Source of the DNA: Latrodectus hesperus
Lineage: Eukaryota; Arthropoda; Arachnida; Araneae; Theridiidae
Direction: 5' to 3'
DNA: 64,000 nucleotides
Assembly (NCBI GenBank): GCA_037975125.1
Contig: CM075850.1
Location: 74,071,890-74,135,889 of the forward strand
Part shown: in pieces, positions 39,200-52,329 of the stretch
Layout of the letters: each line of letters begins with the position of its first letter
How positions within the stretch are numbered: the stretch's first letter is position 1
The notes under the pieces: model-generated
What the model was told of the DNA's origin: nothing
The model's database searches: none
Seen by the model: the letters and a program-made list of their open reading frames with translations, nothing else
Position numbers and translations under genes: made by a program

Positions 39200-40190
39200 T
39201 AAGATTTCACTAAATATAGCAGAACAACTCAGAAAGATTGAGTATAATTTTAATAAAATCTATAATTTTTCCTTTTGATCTGGTACCTTCAGTTTGAAGT
39301 TAGCAGCTCAATATATCAGATTCACTTGCTGATAATTTGAAAATCTACTTTTTAATAAAGATCAATTTTGAAAACAGCCAGAATACAGGAAAACATATGA
39401 ATTTTCTTACCATTTGTTTTAACTTATCATTGGAATGGGATATTTGTTAGTAATTAGAATGTCAGTAAAATGTGAATATTGACCATTAAAAAGCTATTTT
39501 TAAAACAAAGAGTCCTTCCTATCTATCCAGAAATATAATTTCAGTTATTTCATTTGTTTCTGCGTTAATTCAAACAAAGAAAATGATTAGAAGCGAATAA
39601 TACATATTGATATTTTTAAAGAAGATCGTACAAACCCATAAAAGATTAAAAAAGAAAGCAAATTAAAATAATTATATTAAATATACACGCATTTTAATAT
39701 ACAATTTAGAAAATTATGAAAATTTTTTTATTATTTAATTTATTTTAAGTCAGCTACGTTAAAATTTTAATTTAAATAAGTTATAAGTTTCTAAACTAGA
39801 AGACAATCTTCATATTTGAAACTTTTTTTAAATTTTTTTTTCCATTATCAGTGGCAAAAATTTATATTTAACATAAATTTCAATACTATACGGTAGTAAG
39901 AAAGGCAATAATTCATAAATTGTTATACCAATTATTTTGAGCTATCTTTCAAAATTTTTATTCAATTTTACTTAAAGAAAGATTTTGACCAAAAATCTAA
40001 CGATGCATTACGTTTACCAATTAATACTAATTATTCTGATTTTTATACGTAAATTAATAATACGTAATCTAAAAAAGATCAATATTCTTTGAAAATTATA
40101 AAAATTATTGATTCTTTTTAACTCATGGATATCATCTCATGTTGGATGAAAACTATATATTTTAACTTATAAATGAAACATTAATGAATT
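39200..40190. other. AT-rich intergenic sequence
   Basis: Nothing recognisable was seen. Confidence 0.4.
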
Positions 40191-40198
40191 TTACCAGA

Positions 40199-40245
40199 AT
40201 TATCTTGGAATAAGAAATATTTAGTATCCTTTATTCCAAGATAAT
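40199..40245. repeat. Perfect 15-bp inverted repeat
   Basis: Arms ATTATCTTGGAATAA (40199..40213) and its exact complement (40231..40245) flank a 17-base loop. Confidence 0.85.
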
Positions 40246-40739
40246 AGAGATGAGAAAGCAACCATTTCTTTGTTTCAGTTATTATAACAAATCGATAAAA
40301 CAAAATGAAATGCATGCAAAATCTTCAGAAACATTTCTCAGATCAAAAATAAAATTCATACAATGAAATAGAGTTTTTAGCTCTGCGATGAGTTTGTTTG
40401 CTTAACAAGAGCGTATGCTTGCGTATTTTTAAAAATAGATTTCTTAAGTTCTTCTTTATAAGAATTCAATTTTAAGTTAATCGATTTTGAATTGTAAACA
40501 ATAGTTGCACATCTCCTTATTAGTTTCTTTTTTATTTAAAACATATTCATAGGATTTTAAGTTTTAAAAATTCGTTCTGAAAAAAAAAGAGAAAAATCCA
40601 GGATTCGTTACCGCTTTGATTTTAATGGTCAAATGTTTCACATTATAATGTGAAGATAGAAATGCTTTTGTAATTCTTTTGTATTATTTCTATTCATGTC
40701 ATTTTAAGAAATTCCAAATTTAAAACTTGTCTCTAACTT

Positions 40740-41060
40740 TCCTGCCCTTCCCATCCACAGAAATGAAACTACAATAAAGATATCTATCATTAAGTTGGGG
40801 GCCATGTTGTCTGAATTATTTTCAGTATTCAAGGAAACATAATAGATGATATCCGTGAAGAATTATTGAGGGATCGAGAAACATTCGGTATACAAGGGAG
40901 TTCTTCGAAAACTGGCGGTACGCGAGACGTTGATTGTGTACTTTTCTTGACCGTTTTTTTTTTTTTCTTTGTTCCATTTCTATTGCAAACAACCCCACAC
41001 GTGTTCGAGGTCACAGCTCATTTTGAAAAAAGTTTTCCTTTCCCGAGTTCCTTTAAATTC
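40740..41060. other. GC-richer block, function unknown
   Basis: It contains an E-box (CACGTG, about 40998-41003), a long T run on the plus strand, and a minus-strand open frame (from about 41022 to 40829) with a Lys-rich stretch followed by SRVPPVFEELPCIPNVSRS. It could be a promoter, an exon or a repeat; I cannot decide. Confidence 0.2.
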
Positions 41061-41280
41061 GATAAAAAATTTCTCATTTTTAAACTTTTTCTTTTACATT
41101 AAAATATTAATTTGCCTTTGGAATCAAAGAGAACACTCTAAACAAAATAAAATATAATTACTCGAAAAAAAATAATGCTTCAAATTAAAAGCTGCTTTTA
41201 TGTTACTTTAAGTTAAATCTTGTCAAGATTGTTTCGTAAAACATAAAAACAAGTTAGCGCTCCAGTCTTCAGTTCAATAG

Positions 41281-41452
41281 GCCGAGCTGGCAGCCGAAGG
41301 GTTAACGCTTTTACCTTCGGTTCAACAGTTCGTGGGTTTGAATCCTACTTTGGGCATGGAAGTTTGTAACGATTCGGAATCACTTTAAGCCTTAGGTCCC
41401 GGTCTAATTAGCCCTCGTGTGCAAAATATGATCGCTCATAAACGACAACAAA
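41281..41452 (+). repeat. SINE family A, near full-length copy, plus orientation
   Basis: GGCCGAGCTGGCAGCCGAAG (A-box like), GTTCGTGGGTTTGAATCC (B box), GGTCTAATTAGCCCTCGTG and the tail ACGACAACAAACCA. The first copy in the window in this orientation. Confidence 0.8.
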
Positions 41453-41459
41453 CCATATC

Positions 41460-41525
41460 TTCAGGTCATGGGTTCGATTCTTGCCTCAGTTGCAAATGTT
41501 CGTAGAGGTTTTTTGTCTTCTTTAA
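41460..41525 (+). repeat. Second tRNA-like SINE fragment
   Basis: CATGGGTTCGATTCTTGCC is a B-box-like match directly after the family A copy. Too short to place in a family. Confidence 0.3.
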
Positions 41526-42998
41526 GCTGTAGATTTTGTTCTTATTAACCTTAGTATCTCTAATATATAAAGCCCTAGTACAAAACTATAATTCAAAAGA
41601 CTTACAAAAACTATTAATCAATTATGCAAAATATCAATTTCACTGTCTCATGAGACATATGTTTACTTTGTTATATATATATATATATATATATTACTAT
41701 TATTCAGAGATTTTTTTAAAAAATTATTAAATGGATTCAATCATATATAAAGCAGTTGCATCTACAATCTGCAAGCGTACTTTTAATCTTCGCATGAGAA
41801 CTGAAAACCCATCCCTTACAAGGAAGACAAACAATTAAATGTATGAAAAAAAATATTAAAAAAGACTCATGGGACAGTGTATGAGTCACGTGACTTTTCT
41901 GAATAACTCGTATCGCTAACCTTGACTTCCAAAAAGTAGTCCCAAATATAACTTTCTCGGTTATTAGTGCTGCATTGGCTTTTTATTATTTTAATTTACT
42001 TTTCTCTCCTGCTTAATTTTTTCCTCTCTTCTTCAGTACCGTAGCAGAAAGATTTGACTACACTTGTAGAATAATTTGACTCAAATGCGCAATATGATCG
42101 CATAAAATTAACCACTTAAAATTCTGTTGCGTAAAATTTTACAATTTTTTAATATTCTTCTCGCTGTTTCACGTGTTTAATACTTTTCGTGTCACATGAC
42201 CTGTTGTTCTGAATAGTTTTGACTAGTTTAATTTATATTGTTACAATCGCCAACCTTCAAGGATTTCATTTTTTCTCCAAGTTTGCAATCAAACAGACTG
42301 CATAAAAGATAAATTTCTGTATTTTCGAAAATCATATACTTTTTTTTTAAGTGATAATATATTTTCTGATGATTGGTAGGTATGAAATGAAATTTTGGGG
42401 AGAATATTTTTAACTCTGTTTCATCCATAGTTTCGTACTAATTTCACTAAAATAGCACTAAAGTTTTCACTCATTTTAATTTACGTATAAACAAATTTCT
42501 TTTTTAAAAAAATTTAATAGTTTAAACAATTAATTGTAAGATATAACGAAATTGTATTCGAAAGTGTACAGAATTATGCGTACAAAATTGTGTAGAATCT
42601 AACGAAATTGTAAAGGGAGATAAAAATTGGTATTTATAATGACATTTAAAAAAAAATATTAGAAAAACAAAATTCTTTAAAATGTTTCATTCTTTAGAAC
42701 ACTAAAGGAACTGTAGCTCTTCTGTTAATATTCCACAATAGCTGTTCCTTGAAGTGGGCCTGTTCTTGCTGTCCATACGTCACGAAAAAAAAAAAACTAT
42801 AAGAAAGGGGAGAAAAAAGCAATTTGCTTGATAATGAATTAAACCTCTGTTTCTGTATTGCAAAATAAAGTAAGCGGGAATTCGAATAAGTAGATGCAGA
42901 ACAGGCAATTTTATAAAGCTAACACTATTTAATATTTAATCATTATTAAAAGAATAATTCTAGCTTTATAAAATTGAATATATTCTCGTGAATAATAA

Positions 42999-43263
42999 AT
43001 TGTTGTTGTTGTTGTCTTGTGCCAGCTAGGCTGACAATATAGGGTGCTCTGCTCCACTTTTCCAACTGAACCATATTTTGGTGTGGAGTCCGACTTCCTC
43101 AGTACACACATGCCATAGGGACCCGTTTACAGGGTGGGCAACCATTCACAACCCATTTATACAAGGAAAGAAAAAAAGACAGGGTAGATAGAAAGAGAAA
43201 GTATGCATCCATGTCCGAACCGGGATTTGAACCCAGGACCGCCCTATTCGTAGTCAGGCACGC
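42999..43263 (-). repeat. tRNA-derived SINE family C copy with (TTG)5
   Basis: On the plus strand it starts with TTGTTGTTGTTGTTG and CTTGTGCCAGCTAGGCTG, and ends with CCGGGATTTGAACCCAGGAC, the reverse complement of a B box, then TAGTCAGGCACGCT. The tail block recurs at 59263..59300. Confidence 0.75.
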
Positions 43264-43774
43264 TAGAATAATAAATTTAAATAATATTATTCTCTAGAGT
43301 AATGTTTTAAATTCTTTTTTATTGCAGTACCCGTGAAAAATTACAAAATAGAATAATGCAGATTTCACAATATTTCCATTGGGACCTAGCCTATCTGTTT
43401 TAAGTGTGAACACCTTTTATTTCTTCTGCTAAAAATATAGAAGTTTTGTGAACTGTATCATTACCCAAAACATTAAGATCAAATATAACTTATTAAGAGA
43501 AAATTCACTTGTTATATGCTGAAGGAACTTAAGCCAAACTTAAAAAATTAGATTGATTTTATTCGAGCACCTGAATCTTAAAATCTTACGAATCATGAAA
43601 ATAAGTGAAAGTTATACAACAACGAAACCACTTCACTTTTTTTAATATGACTTTTTCAAATCTGGGATACAAAAATTCCCTATACATTTTAAATCAACAT
43701 TGTAATAAGTATAGCCAAATATAATTTCATTAGCTATCTACAACGTTTACGTGAAATCAAGTGGTTTAAATTTG

Positions 43775-43960
43775 ATACTATTTAGTTAACAACCAAGAAG
43801 CCGAGACTGTTGTAAGGCATTTTAAAATCCATCTTGTAAATTGCGTTTCTTGAGGCCTTTGGATAGCTGATAGGCCGTATTCACATATCGCAAGGAAAAA
43901 AACCCGGAAAAATCCCAAGCACCTCTGTGGCAAATGTAAATACAGAAGGCAAATGGTTTT
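43775..43960 (-). repeat. Interspersed repeat family E, copy 3
   Basis: TTGTAAGGCATTTTA, GGCCGTATTCACATATCGC and ATCCCAAGCACC match copies at 29350 and 29781. No tRNA-like head is seen. Confidence 0.6.
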
Positions 43961-44224
43961 AACCGACAAAATTTTAATTTCATATAAATTGAAATGACGA
44001 ACATTTTTTATTAAAAAATTATTTCGGAAATTGCATATCACGGTCTTTATTCAAGTGTGTATTCTAATTCTGCGTAAATATGTAAATATCAATTGAAATA
44101 ATAGATGAAAAGTAACTTAATTTAACATACAAAACTTAATTATAACTTTCATTTCACATCCGCTTTAACAAGCATTAAAAGTTGGTTGGTTTAAGTTTTT
44201 TAAATAAGTTTTAAATTTCCATTT

Positions 44225-44276
44225 AAATTGTTTTAAAACGTTTTAAATTTCCATTTAAAACGTTTTAAAACAATTT
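44225..44276. repeat. Perfect 24-bp inverted repeat with 4-base loop
   Basis: Arm 44225..44248 (AAATTGTTTTAAAACGTTTT then AAAT) is exactly complementary to 44253..44276. The loop is TTCC. The 19-mer TTTTAAATTTCCATTTAAA is also directly repeated (44209 and 44241). Confidence 0.9.
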
Positions 44277-44312
44277 CTGTGTCTTAATCATTTAGAGAGA
44301 GTATTCTCTTAT

Positions 44313-44330
44313 GAGAGAGAGAGAGAGAGA
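44313..44330. repeat. (GA)n microsatellite
   Basis: Nine GA units. Confidence 0.9.
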
Positions 44331-45194
44331 CAGAGCAATGTGTTGCCACACACACATTAATTCGTCTGAATTTTGTTCAACATGTTGTTTCCATTAGGAA
44401 TAATCTATTATCAGTAGTATATGCTTCTCGTATAATATGATGAATTTTCAATAGAATGAAATTCATTAGAATAGAATAAATAAAAAGAGAATAATTTTTA
44501 AAAAGAATGCAATAATTTCGAAATTCATTTTTAGTAAAATTCTTGCGTAATTCGGTTATTTTCAGACTCCAATAGTCAATCTATAAATGACCGTTCATGG
44601 GCACATTTTCGTAATCAAATTATTTTGTTTTAGTTTTTTCATTATTAAATTTATGTTATTGGCAATATGTATTTCAAAAATGAACTTTTGTAAATTTATG
44701 CCCTTTTATGTATTTGATAAGTATATATTTTCATGCTACTCTTGTAAATTTCTGATTGCATATAATATTTTATTGTTTTGTCAGATTCAAACAAATGTAA
44801 CTTTTCTTTCTTGTAAATCAATTGAGTTTAATGACTCATAGTGATAATTTGTAAATCCCTAATTAATAAATTATTTTGCTGAAATGTGTTAATTTTTGAC
44901 ATTTGAGAGTATTAAGTTATTAAATTTATTTATCAATAAATTAATAAAGCAAAGGTAATGCATCACAGATCTCAAAGAAGCTTTTTTTTAGGTCAATTTT
45001 CATTTTTAATTATTGTTCACATTGAATTATGTTTATGTGTTAACCTTTGAAATCGCATATAGCACCAGTTACTCCGTTTCTAGGTAGCTCTGGTAAAATA
45101 TATCGATATTTTTATGATATCTAAATGGAATGTGGAACAAAACAAGTTCCTCTTATTGAAAGAGATTCAATGTATGGAACCAGTTCTATTCCAC

Positions 45195-45240
45195 TTCTCC
45201 CGCTTCATCATCTGCGCGGGAAATGATCGAGCGGGAATTT
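45195..45240. promoter_or_regulatory. Cluster of E2F-type motifs
   Basis: GCGCGGGAAA (45214..45223) is a consensus E2F site read on the minus strand. GCGGGAATT follows at 45231, and TCTCCCGC lies at about 45197. They fall within 46 bases in an otherwise AT-rich stretch. It may be a distal control element of cyclin E or of an unseen gene. Confidence 0.35.
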
Positions 45241-46549
45241 ATCACGCTTAGCGGATTTCACACACAGTGCTTTCCTCTGCTTACATTAGTTTTCCTAAGA
45301 AAGCATTCATTTTTGGGTAGAAAAAATGTGCGATATAATTCTCTAACTGTGTACGTCTTGTGTGTGAATCTAATTCTGCACAATAGATTTTACAATAATA
45401 AAAAAATAAATATTATTTCTCTCTAAAATTCTATAATCCTTCAAAAAAAAAGAAAAAAAAATTATATGATATTTTATTTTTTAAATTATTAGTTTTTATG
45501 TAACGCTATTATTATAACATGCTAAAAAGTAGTTAAATATTATTTTTTCAATATTTAACATTTTATGAAAAACGAAAAAATAGAAACTTAATATTTACTT
45601 CGAATTCGGTCAAAACAAAACAACGAAAGTCTCATTTTGAAAACGATATTTTTGCTAACTACATTATTCCACATATTATTTATTCGATTATTGTTAAAAT
45701 ATAATGTGAAACAAAAAACAATTTCCTCATAATTGTGAACTACAGCTTTTTACTTTATTTTCTATGCACATAAAAGTAATGTACCTATTTTATATGCTAT
45801 ATTGTTCAGTCTTTTTATCAGTAATTTATTATTGAATAAATTATGTTACAAACGATTTTTTAATTGGAGTTTTTTTCAGGTGAACATCACACAAAGAATG
45901 AAGTGAAATAAAACATAGTTTATTATAGTTTATTCCTTTCTTTTAGATTTTATGACTCTAAAGAAAATTTTAAAAATGTTGTTAATATTTGAGATTTTCA
46001 TAATTATTTAATTTATTATTTGGTATGTATTTTATTCTTCCATATTTGCAGATAATGAACAATTAGTTTCATCTTTAAAAAACGATAAATTTTTATTTAA
46101 TTTTTTGAACTCAGAATTGCATTAATTTCATCCAACTTTATTAAAAATAACTTTATAACTTCATATTCCTAATATCTTGACAAATTCTGTGAAAAAGTGT
46201 TCTCTTACAATAAGCTTTGAATATTTTAGCTTTTTTAATTCACTTATCACACACATGATTATCGAGTTATTCTTAATAATATTAATTATAATTTACAAAT
46301 AATTTTAAAAGATTCTGAAAAAATTTTAAATAATAATAAAATGAAAATATTAAATTATTCGTAAATATATTAAGAAGTAAATATGTAATGAGAAATAATA
46401 TTGATAATTACTTCGAATTACTAAAGGAATAATAACGAAAAAATTTTCAATCGTTTTATGACGTTAAATTCATTTGAATTGAAACTGTACCCTTAAAAAT
46501 CTTTAATTTTACAGAACATAATTTTATTATCCCAGAATATCTTTTATTT

Positions 46550-46800
46550 GACTGTGTGACGTCATGCAACATGTGTGCGCAGAATAGGGGAGAGAGCTAT
46601 GCTGGTTCAGGACACGCGCCAAAATGATTTAAGAGAACACCTTTGCATTAAAATGCGCAGCTGAAGATTTCCTTTTCAAGCAAGCCAGCCCCTTTACCCC
46701 TCTTCAGTCGTGCGCCCCTCGTAGAAAAAGCGGTGCTATATCCTTCGTTCCAACTTGAAGATCACACTGTCAATGGCGAACACACGTGGCAAGGCACAGG
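46550..46800 (+). promoter_or_regulatory. Candidate promoter: CRE, E2F site, initiator, E-box
   Basis: In a 250-base GC-rich spot I see TGACGTCA (46557..46564, perfect CRE/ATF site), CGCGCCAAAA (46615..46624, an E2F site identical to the one at 53845 but on the other strand), TCAGTC (46704..46709, arthropod initiator consensus TCAKTY) and CACGTG (46783..46788). No TATA box. The plus orientation is inferred from the initiator and from cyclin E downstream. No clear splice donor follows, so the transcript is unknown. Confidence 0.4.
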
Positions 46801-46859
46801 ATGCCTTCACCTTTATTCCCTTCATTTTTTTTATTTTAAGAATATTTTATGAAAGTATT

Positions 46860-49800
46860 GCTCGCTTTAAAACTTGTTGAAACACATTTCCTCAGGAAGG
46901 AGGAAGTAGAGCGAAAAGTATGGAAAAAAAATTTATTCTTCCAATCTTGTTGAATTATTCGTTTTAGAAAGATTTAGAATTTAATGAAATAATTAAGTCA
47001 TGTTTGAAAACATTTAGTTTTCTTTTATATTAAAAGAATATAAAAAATTCCTTAGTAAAATTATAATTTATTCGATACGCTTTCTGATTCTTAAGGTTGT
47101 TTGTATACTGCATTTTTTTCAATCGAAATCTTTCTGATAAATTTTCAATAGCTAAAGAAATAAGTTTTTCTTAATCATCAAAGCTTGTTAATAATTAATA
47201 TAACTAACAATTTTCTTATATTTGAAAAAACTTGATTTTGAGTGAGAGACAAAATTAATTCTATAAAAGTTAAGGTAAAAAAGGATAACAGGACTTTGAA
47301 GTTAACTATAAAAACAAAAATATAAGAAATGTTTTTATGCAAAGTATTTGCTGTTAAGTTCAAATGAGAAGAAAAATAAATGTTTGCTTTCCTTAATATT
47401 CTATCTACTAAATTATAGGTGATTCAATTTAAAAGATATACATTGCAATTATATCAATCCTATTAACATTCCATCCCTTAAAATTGCATTTGATGGATAC
47501 TACTGGAAGTGTTTTCTAGCTTAATTTAATCTTTAAATTTAAAAAAATATTTATTTGTTCTATTGACGCAACAATTTTTTAAGCAATATTTTATATATTT
47601 CAAAAGAATTGCCTCAAACGATGGATTGCTTTAGCAATTCATTATAGTCTGTAAATTTTGAAAATATTACTTTTGTTTTATTGTAGTCTATGACATGAAA
47701 GCGGTTTCTGCAAAATAATGTCTTTATTGTTCTTCTCATAAATGATATGATTAGAATTATAAGCATATTTTGTACAAATCAACAATACTCAAAATTTAAA
47801 AGTTAGATTTTGTAAGGTTTTGTAGCTATACGGTTACTAAGACGAAGTACTATGCGGTTACTTCGTCTTAGGAATTAAATCTAGGAATAGCTGAAATGAA
47901 AATCAAAACATTAACTATTCAGCTGTCAGTTCATTTTCTCATTTTGATCGGATTATTTAACTTTTATTTCTTCATTTCAATTGGTTTAATGGTTAATGGA
48001 GTGATAGTGTCTAATTTTTACTGTTCTTTTAAACATAAAATAAAACAGAAAAATTATTTTATTAATTAATTATTATTTATTGTTAAAAAAATTGTATACT
48101 AAAATATGAAAATGTATGAACATTTCTAATTTAATAAAATACATATTTATTTAAAAAGGTGGGGATGAAAAGGAAAGACTAAAAATTTTTAATTTACTCT
48201 GTTGGTAAAACTTAATTAAGTAACTTCGAAGAAAACAGCAAAAATAACTACAAGAAAATAATTACATATATAAAAATCATTTTGATTATACTTCTGAAGG
48301 CTTGAATATTTTACAATTCAAAATTATTTAATTATTTAAGTTTCTATTTACAAGCAGTAGGCAGATTCATATTATAAAAAATAAATCTTATTATCTAAAT
48401 TTTTACACTAAATTTAAATCTAGTGGAAAAATGCAGATAATAAAAGAGATAATTATATCCATAATACCATTATGGAAATAGTTATTCAAAAATAAAAAGT
48501 ATAAAATTAACCTCAAAAGGTTTCGGCAGAAATTTTCTTTTACGAATAAAAATTTATTTTTATTATAATATAAGTTTGAATTCAACTTGTAGATAAAATA
48601 AATTAAGAGAAAAAAAGATTTAAAATTTTTTTTCATCAGTTATATCTTTAAAATCTTCTCTTATAAAAATTTAAGCATATTTTTGTACATAAAATTTTTT
48701 AAATATTTATTGTTGCATTTATCAAATCAAGATAAATAATTGCAGTTCATTCAAAATTTTCTATTAAAAACAACAAAGATAATTGAATAAAAAATCGAAA
48801 TAAATGAATAAGAAATATTAGTTCTACAGTTGATCACATTCATAGAAGTATTAAAACACTCTATTCTAAAGTAAAGAGAAGAAAAAAATATTAACAGAAC
48901 TCTACATAGGTGTGAACGAAAACGAATTAAAATATGTAAACGAAAGAAGGAACTTAACATAGAAAGAAAGAAATCCAATATGAAAAAGAAATGGGCAGAA
49001 GAAACAATTGAAAATACTTAAAAGCAGATACGTAATTATAACGAACTCAAGATAAAAAAAATGAAGTGGATTTCAGGTTGAAAAAAAAATTTCATGAAAA
49101 TCCGATTACATTGAATTAAATGTAGTAACAAACACACACACACACACATGTATATAACCTTAAGTTCACTCATCTTTATCTGATTGTTTCTCTTTAAGTA
49201 AAATGTCAACAATTGAACTATAGAAAAAATCCGATAACGTAACGAACAAAACTGAAAAGCTTTCTTTTTTTTTTTTTTTTTTTTTTAAAAAATTATTTAA
49301 ATACTGTAAGATAGGACATTGTGCTTCGATTGTATATTTTTATTGTGTTTATTTTTGCTCAAACAATGACAATTTCGATGTAAATGCATATTTCGATGCA
49401 TAATGTAGTTACATATATTTATTCACAAGACCTGTAACAAACCTACAATACTCAGTTTTATTTTTGCATTTCAAACTCTAAAATTTGTAATTAAGGTTTT
49501 TTTAGTAAAAAAAAATTTCTTTTTTTAAGTAATATGACTGTACAAAATCAATAGAAACACTATCCAATAAGGAAAGTTAAGGGAAATTCTCAGTTTTATT
49601 TATATATATTTATGCACAAAGGCAGCAATTTTTTATTTAGTAGGAAGCATTTGTTGAAAAGATTTAATTCACAATCATTCAAATTGTAAATTTTGATTCT
49701 TTATGCCTCTCTTTCTTAAGAAGCAGAGAAGAAAAATTCACGTTATCAGAAAATGCGAAATAATTAATCAGAAATTTCTGTAGATTTTGATCAAAGAAAT

Positions 49801-50700
49801 GGAGTAGCATGAACTTTCTATTATTATAACCATATATAATTGGCGAAGAATTATGCAATTTATTTTTGATTATCATAAAGGTTATAAGAATGATACATTT
49901 ATAAAAAAACATTGATTGAAAAACTTGCTAATAGAAATTAAGCTATCTTATGCGTATTATTTATGAAAAGTTCATCTTATATTACATTTATAATTTTTAT
50001 ATGTAACGTATACTAACTTAACAATCTTAACAAATTTTAAGATGAAGTTAAAAAAAAATTTGTAAAATAATAAATCTTATTAATTTTGCCAATTGCATAA
50101 AAATCGGGCATAAGATTTCAAGTTATTTTTTCTGCATAATTGTCAGGTAATCAAAATAAATCCTAAAATAGGATAAATGACTACTTAAATGGTTATAGTT
50201 CTGAATTTAAAGCCATTTGTAGATTGGATTCCCACTTCGAAGTTGGATGATTTAACAGTTCAAAAATCCCTTTCAACTTCAGGCTCAAGTAGTTTGCAAA
50301 AAGTAACCGTAGAACGATGAAACAATCGAAAGTATCTTGGGTTGTTAAAAACTCAGGGTTTCATTCCCTATTTGAAAATAAATTATCTGAAATAACATAA
50401 AGAGGTATAATTATACAGATTTGTTTATATAATGAAAATACAGCTTCGGGCATTATAGATACTATTAAAACTAATGTTACATTAAAAAGACGGAAGATTT
50501 AAGCAATTTTCAAATAAAGCTTATGGTTAATGAGTGAAGAACTTGTTCTAGTATTTCTGAAACAATTCATTTGTTCAATTATCATTCAATTATTCAATAA
50601 GCTATTCGGTTGTGATTCAAAAGTCTGATTTATATTTAATAATATCTTATTATCAAAAATAACTTTAATAGTAGATGATTAACAGTGATTTTTAGTATAA
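46860..50700. other. AT-rich intergenic sequence
   Basis: No gene supported. It contains a hairpin (47837..47871), an (AC)n run at 49132..49148 and a T run at 49265..49286. Open frames here are short and of low complexity. Confidence 0.45.
47837..47871. repeat. Perfect 13-bp inverted repeat
   Basis: CTAAGACGAAGTA (47837..47849) pairs with TACTTCGTCTTAG (47859..47871) around nine bases. CGGTTACT also repeats beside each arm. Confidence 0.85.
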
Positions 50701-51034
50701 TAAAACCCAGAAGGAAAAAATGCCTGTTAAGGGTCCAGAAACTAAGAAAATTGGTTGGTTGAAGATTGAAATACGAAATGGTTTGGAGAACATTGAATTC
50801 CTATTCCACCATGTTGATATCACTAACAGAATAATACAAAAACATGAATTTATGTTTTTTTTTTACTGAAAACTAACTTTACAGACTGTTAGGGATAGAA
50901 TTATTGCAACAGGAATATTTTCCTGAAGTTATATATGTAAACACAATTCAACTTACTTTTATATCGTTGCCAATCTCGTTAAATTATTTAGAATACTTAT
51001 TTTCTCTAATTAGTTATTTCTTACTGAGTTCATT

Positions 51035-52325
51035 AGCAACATGCATGAGGAGGCATTAGTGTTAAAGAGTAGGAAACGACTTAGTAAATTGAAATATATC
51101 TCGGGACGAGACTGGGGTGCTGATGCAGGAATTATAAAAGCTACCCATTTGGCTATTATCTGTCCCGTCTTGGAATACGGTTTTCTTATATACAGATGTG
51201 CATCTACTAATAACCTCCAAAAATTGGAGAAGGTACAGCTTAGCGATTCTCGTGTTATAACTGGCTTACGTAACAGCTATCCAAATGATATTGTATTGTT
51301 TGAGGCGCACTTTCAACATCTGAGTTTGTAGGATCTCAAAGAAAAATGACGCTACGATTTGCCATCGGCAATTTACCCTTCAAATTATTAATAACATGCC
51401 AGACGGAACTATGCTAATGTATATTGTAGTAAAAATGAGGAATCTCACGCTGGTGGTAGTAGTGTACTTATCAGATATCCCAATGGAAGTATGAAAATAA
51501 GGAAAAGAAATCCTGATTTTAGTTCAGTTTTAAAAATGAACTTGTTGCCATCGATGAGGGACTGAGCTATGCAATGTCTTCTTTGGACCCTAAAACCATC
51601 CTATTCTGACTTATAGCCGTATTGCTACCCAACATTAGGTCTAACTGAAGTAATGTTGGTGACAAAACTGGAACTTCAATTCTCATTAAATTAAAACAAA
51701 TCTCGTGCTTTTGTGATGTGCATATTGAGTGGATCTCCTCACATGTAGACATTTATGAGAAGGCAGATGTCTTGGCGAAGACGAGGTCAGGGTAAGTTAC
51801 GGCTATTTTTAATTGTCTGACTTACTTTGAGCTGTGTTCTGCTAAAAAAAATATTGATAAAATGAATTGACTTGTATCTCCAAAAAATTCTTGGTAAAGT
51901 GTCGAATCCGCCAGGTGGATCCTTCGTTATGAACTACGGCAGATGCATTCAGACAACTCTCTCCCACTTTCTTAATGGCCATATAAAAAGCCTTATCTTC
52001 CTGAGTAGCCAAAAATCCTACTCTATTTGCCCGAAATATAACCAATACCAGGCTTCCCCTACACATATTCTTAGATATCCAGTATTGTCCCATAACGACC
52101 TATTTGAACTATCTATGCTAGTCTATGACTTCTTGAGGGTGAATAAACTCGTAGACCTCGTCTTGCAGACATTGGACAAGGAGATTAGCATCAACAACAT
52201 TTTCTCTTGTGGTGATGATCATTTCAAACATATCAATTTTCTTGCAAGCGATTTTGACCTTTTCTTACTTTATAAATTTCCTATTGCTTATTTAGTTAAT
52301 AATGGAATATTAATAAAGGCCATAT
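51035..52325 (+). mobile_element. Broken non-LTR retrotransposon, 3' end (RT thumb, RNase H, Cys/His tail)
   Basis: A 96-codon frame at 51041..51331 reads LSKLKYISGRDWGADAG, then CPVLEYGF and EKVQLSDSRVITGLRNS, the end of the reverse transcriptase in arthropod elements of the I/Jockey type. Shifted frames then give RNase H pieces: RKRNPDFSSV (51500-51525) and the last motif IEWISSHVDIYEKADVLAK (51724-51780). From 51872 a 152-codon frame reads SGHIKSL-like text, ICPKYNQYQASPTHIL and VYDFLRVNKLVDLV, the tail domain. One expected Cys of the Cys/His motif is Tyr. Stops and shifts show it is dead. Confidence 0.75.
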
Positions 52326-52329
52326 CATA

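Noticed and set aside
50719..50868. Small plus-strand frame from an ATG (about 49 codons)
   Set aside because: No recognisable domain, no flanking splice or promoter signals; the length is within chance for this composition.
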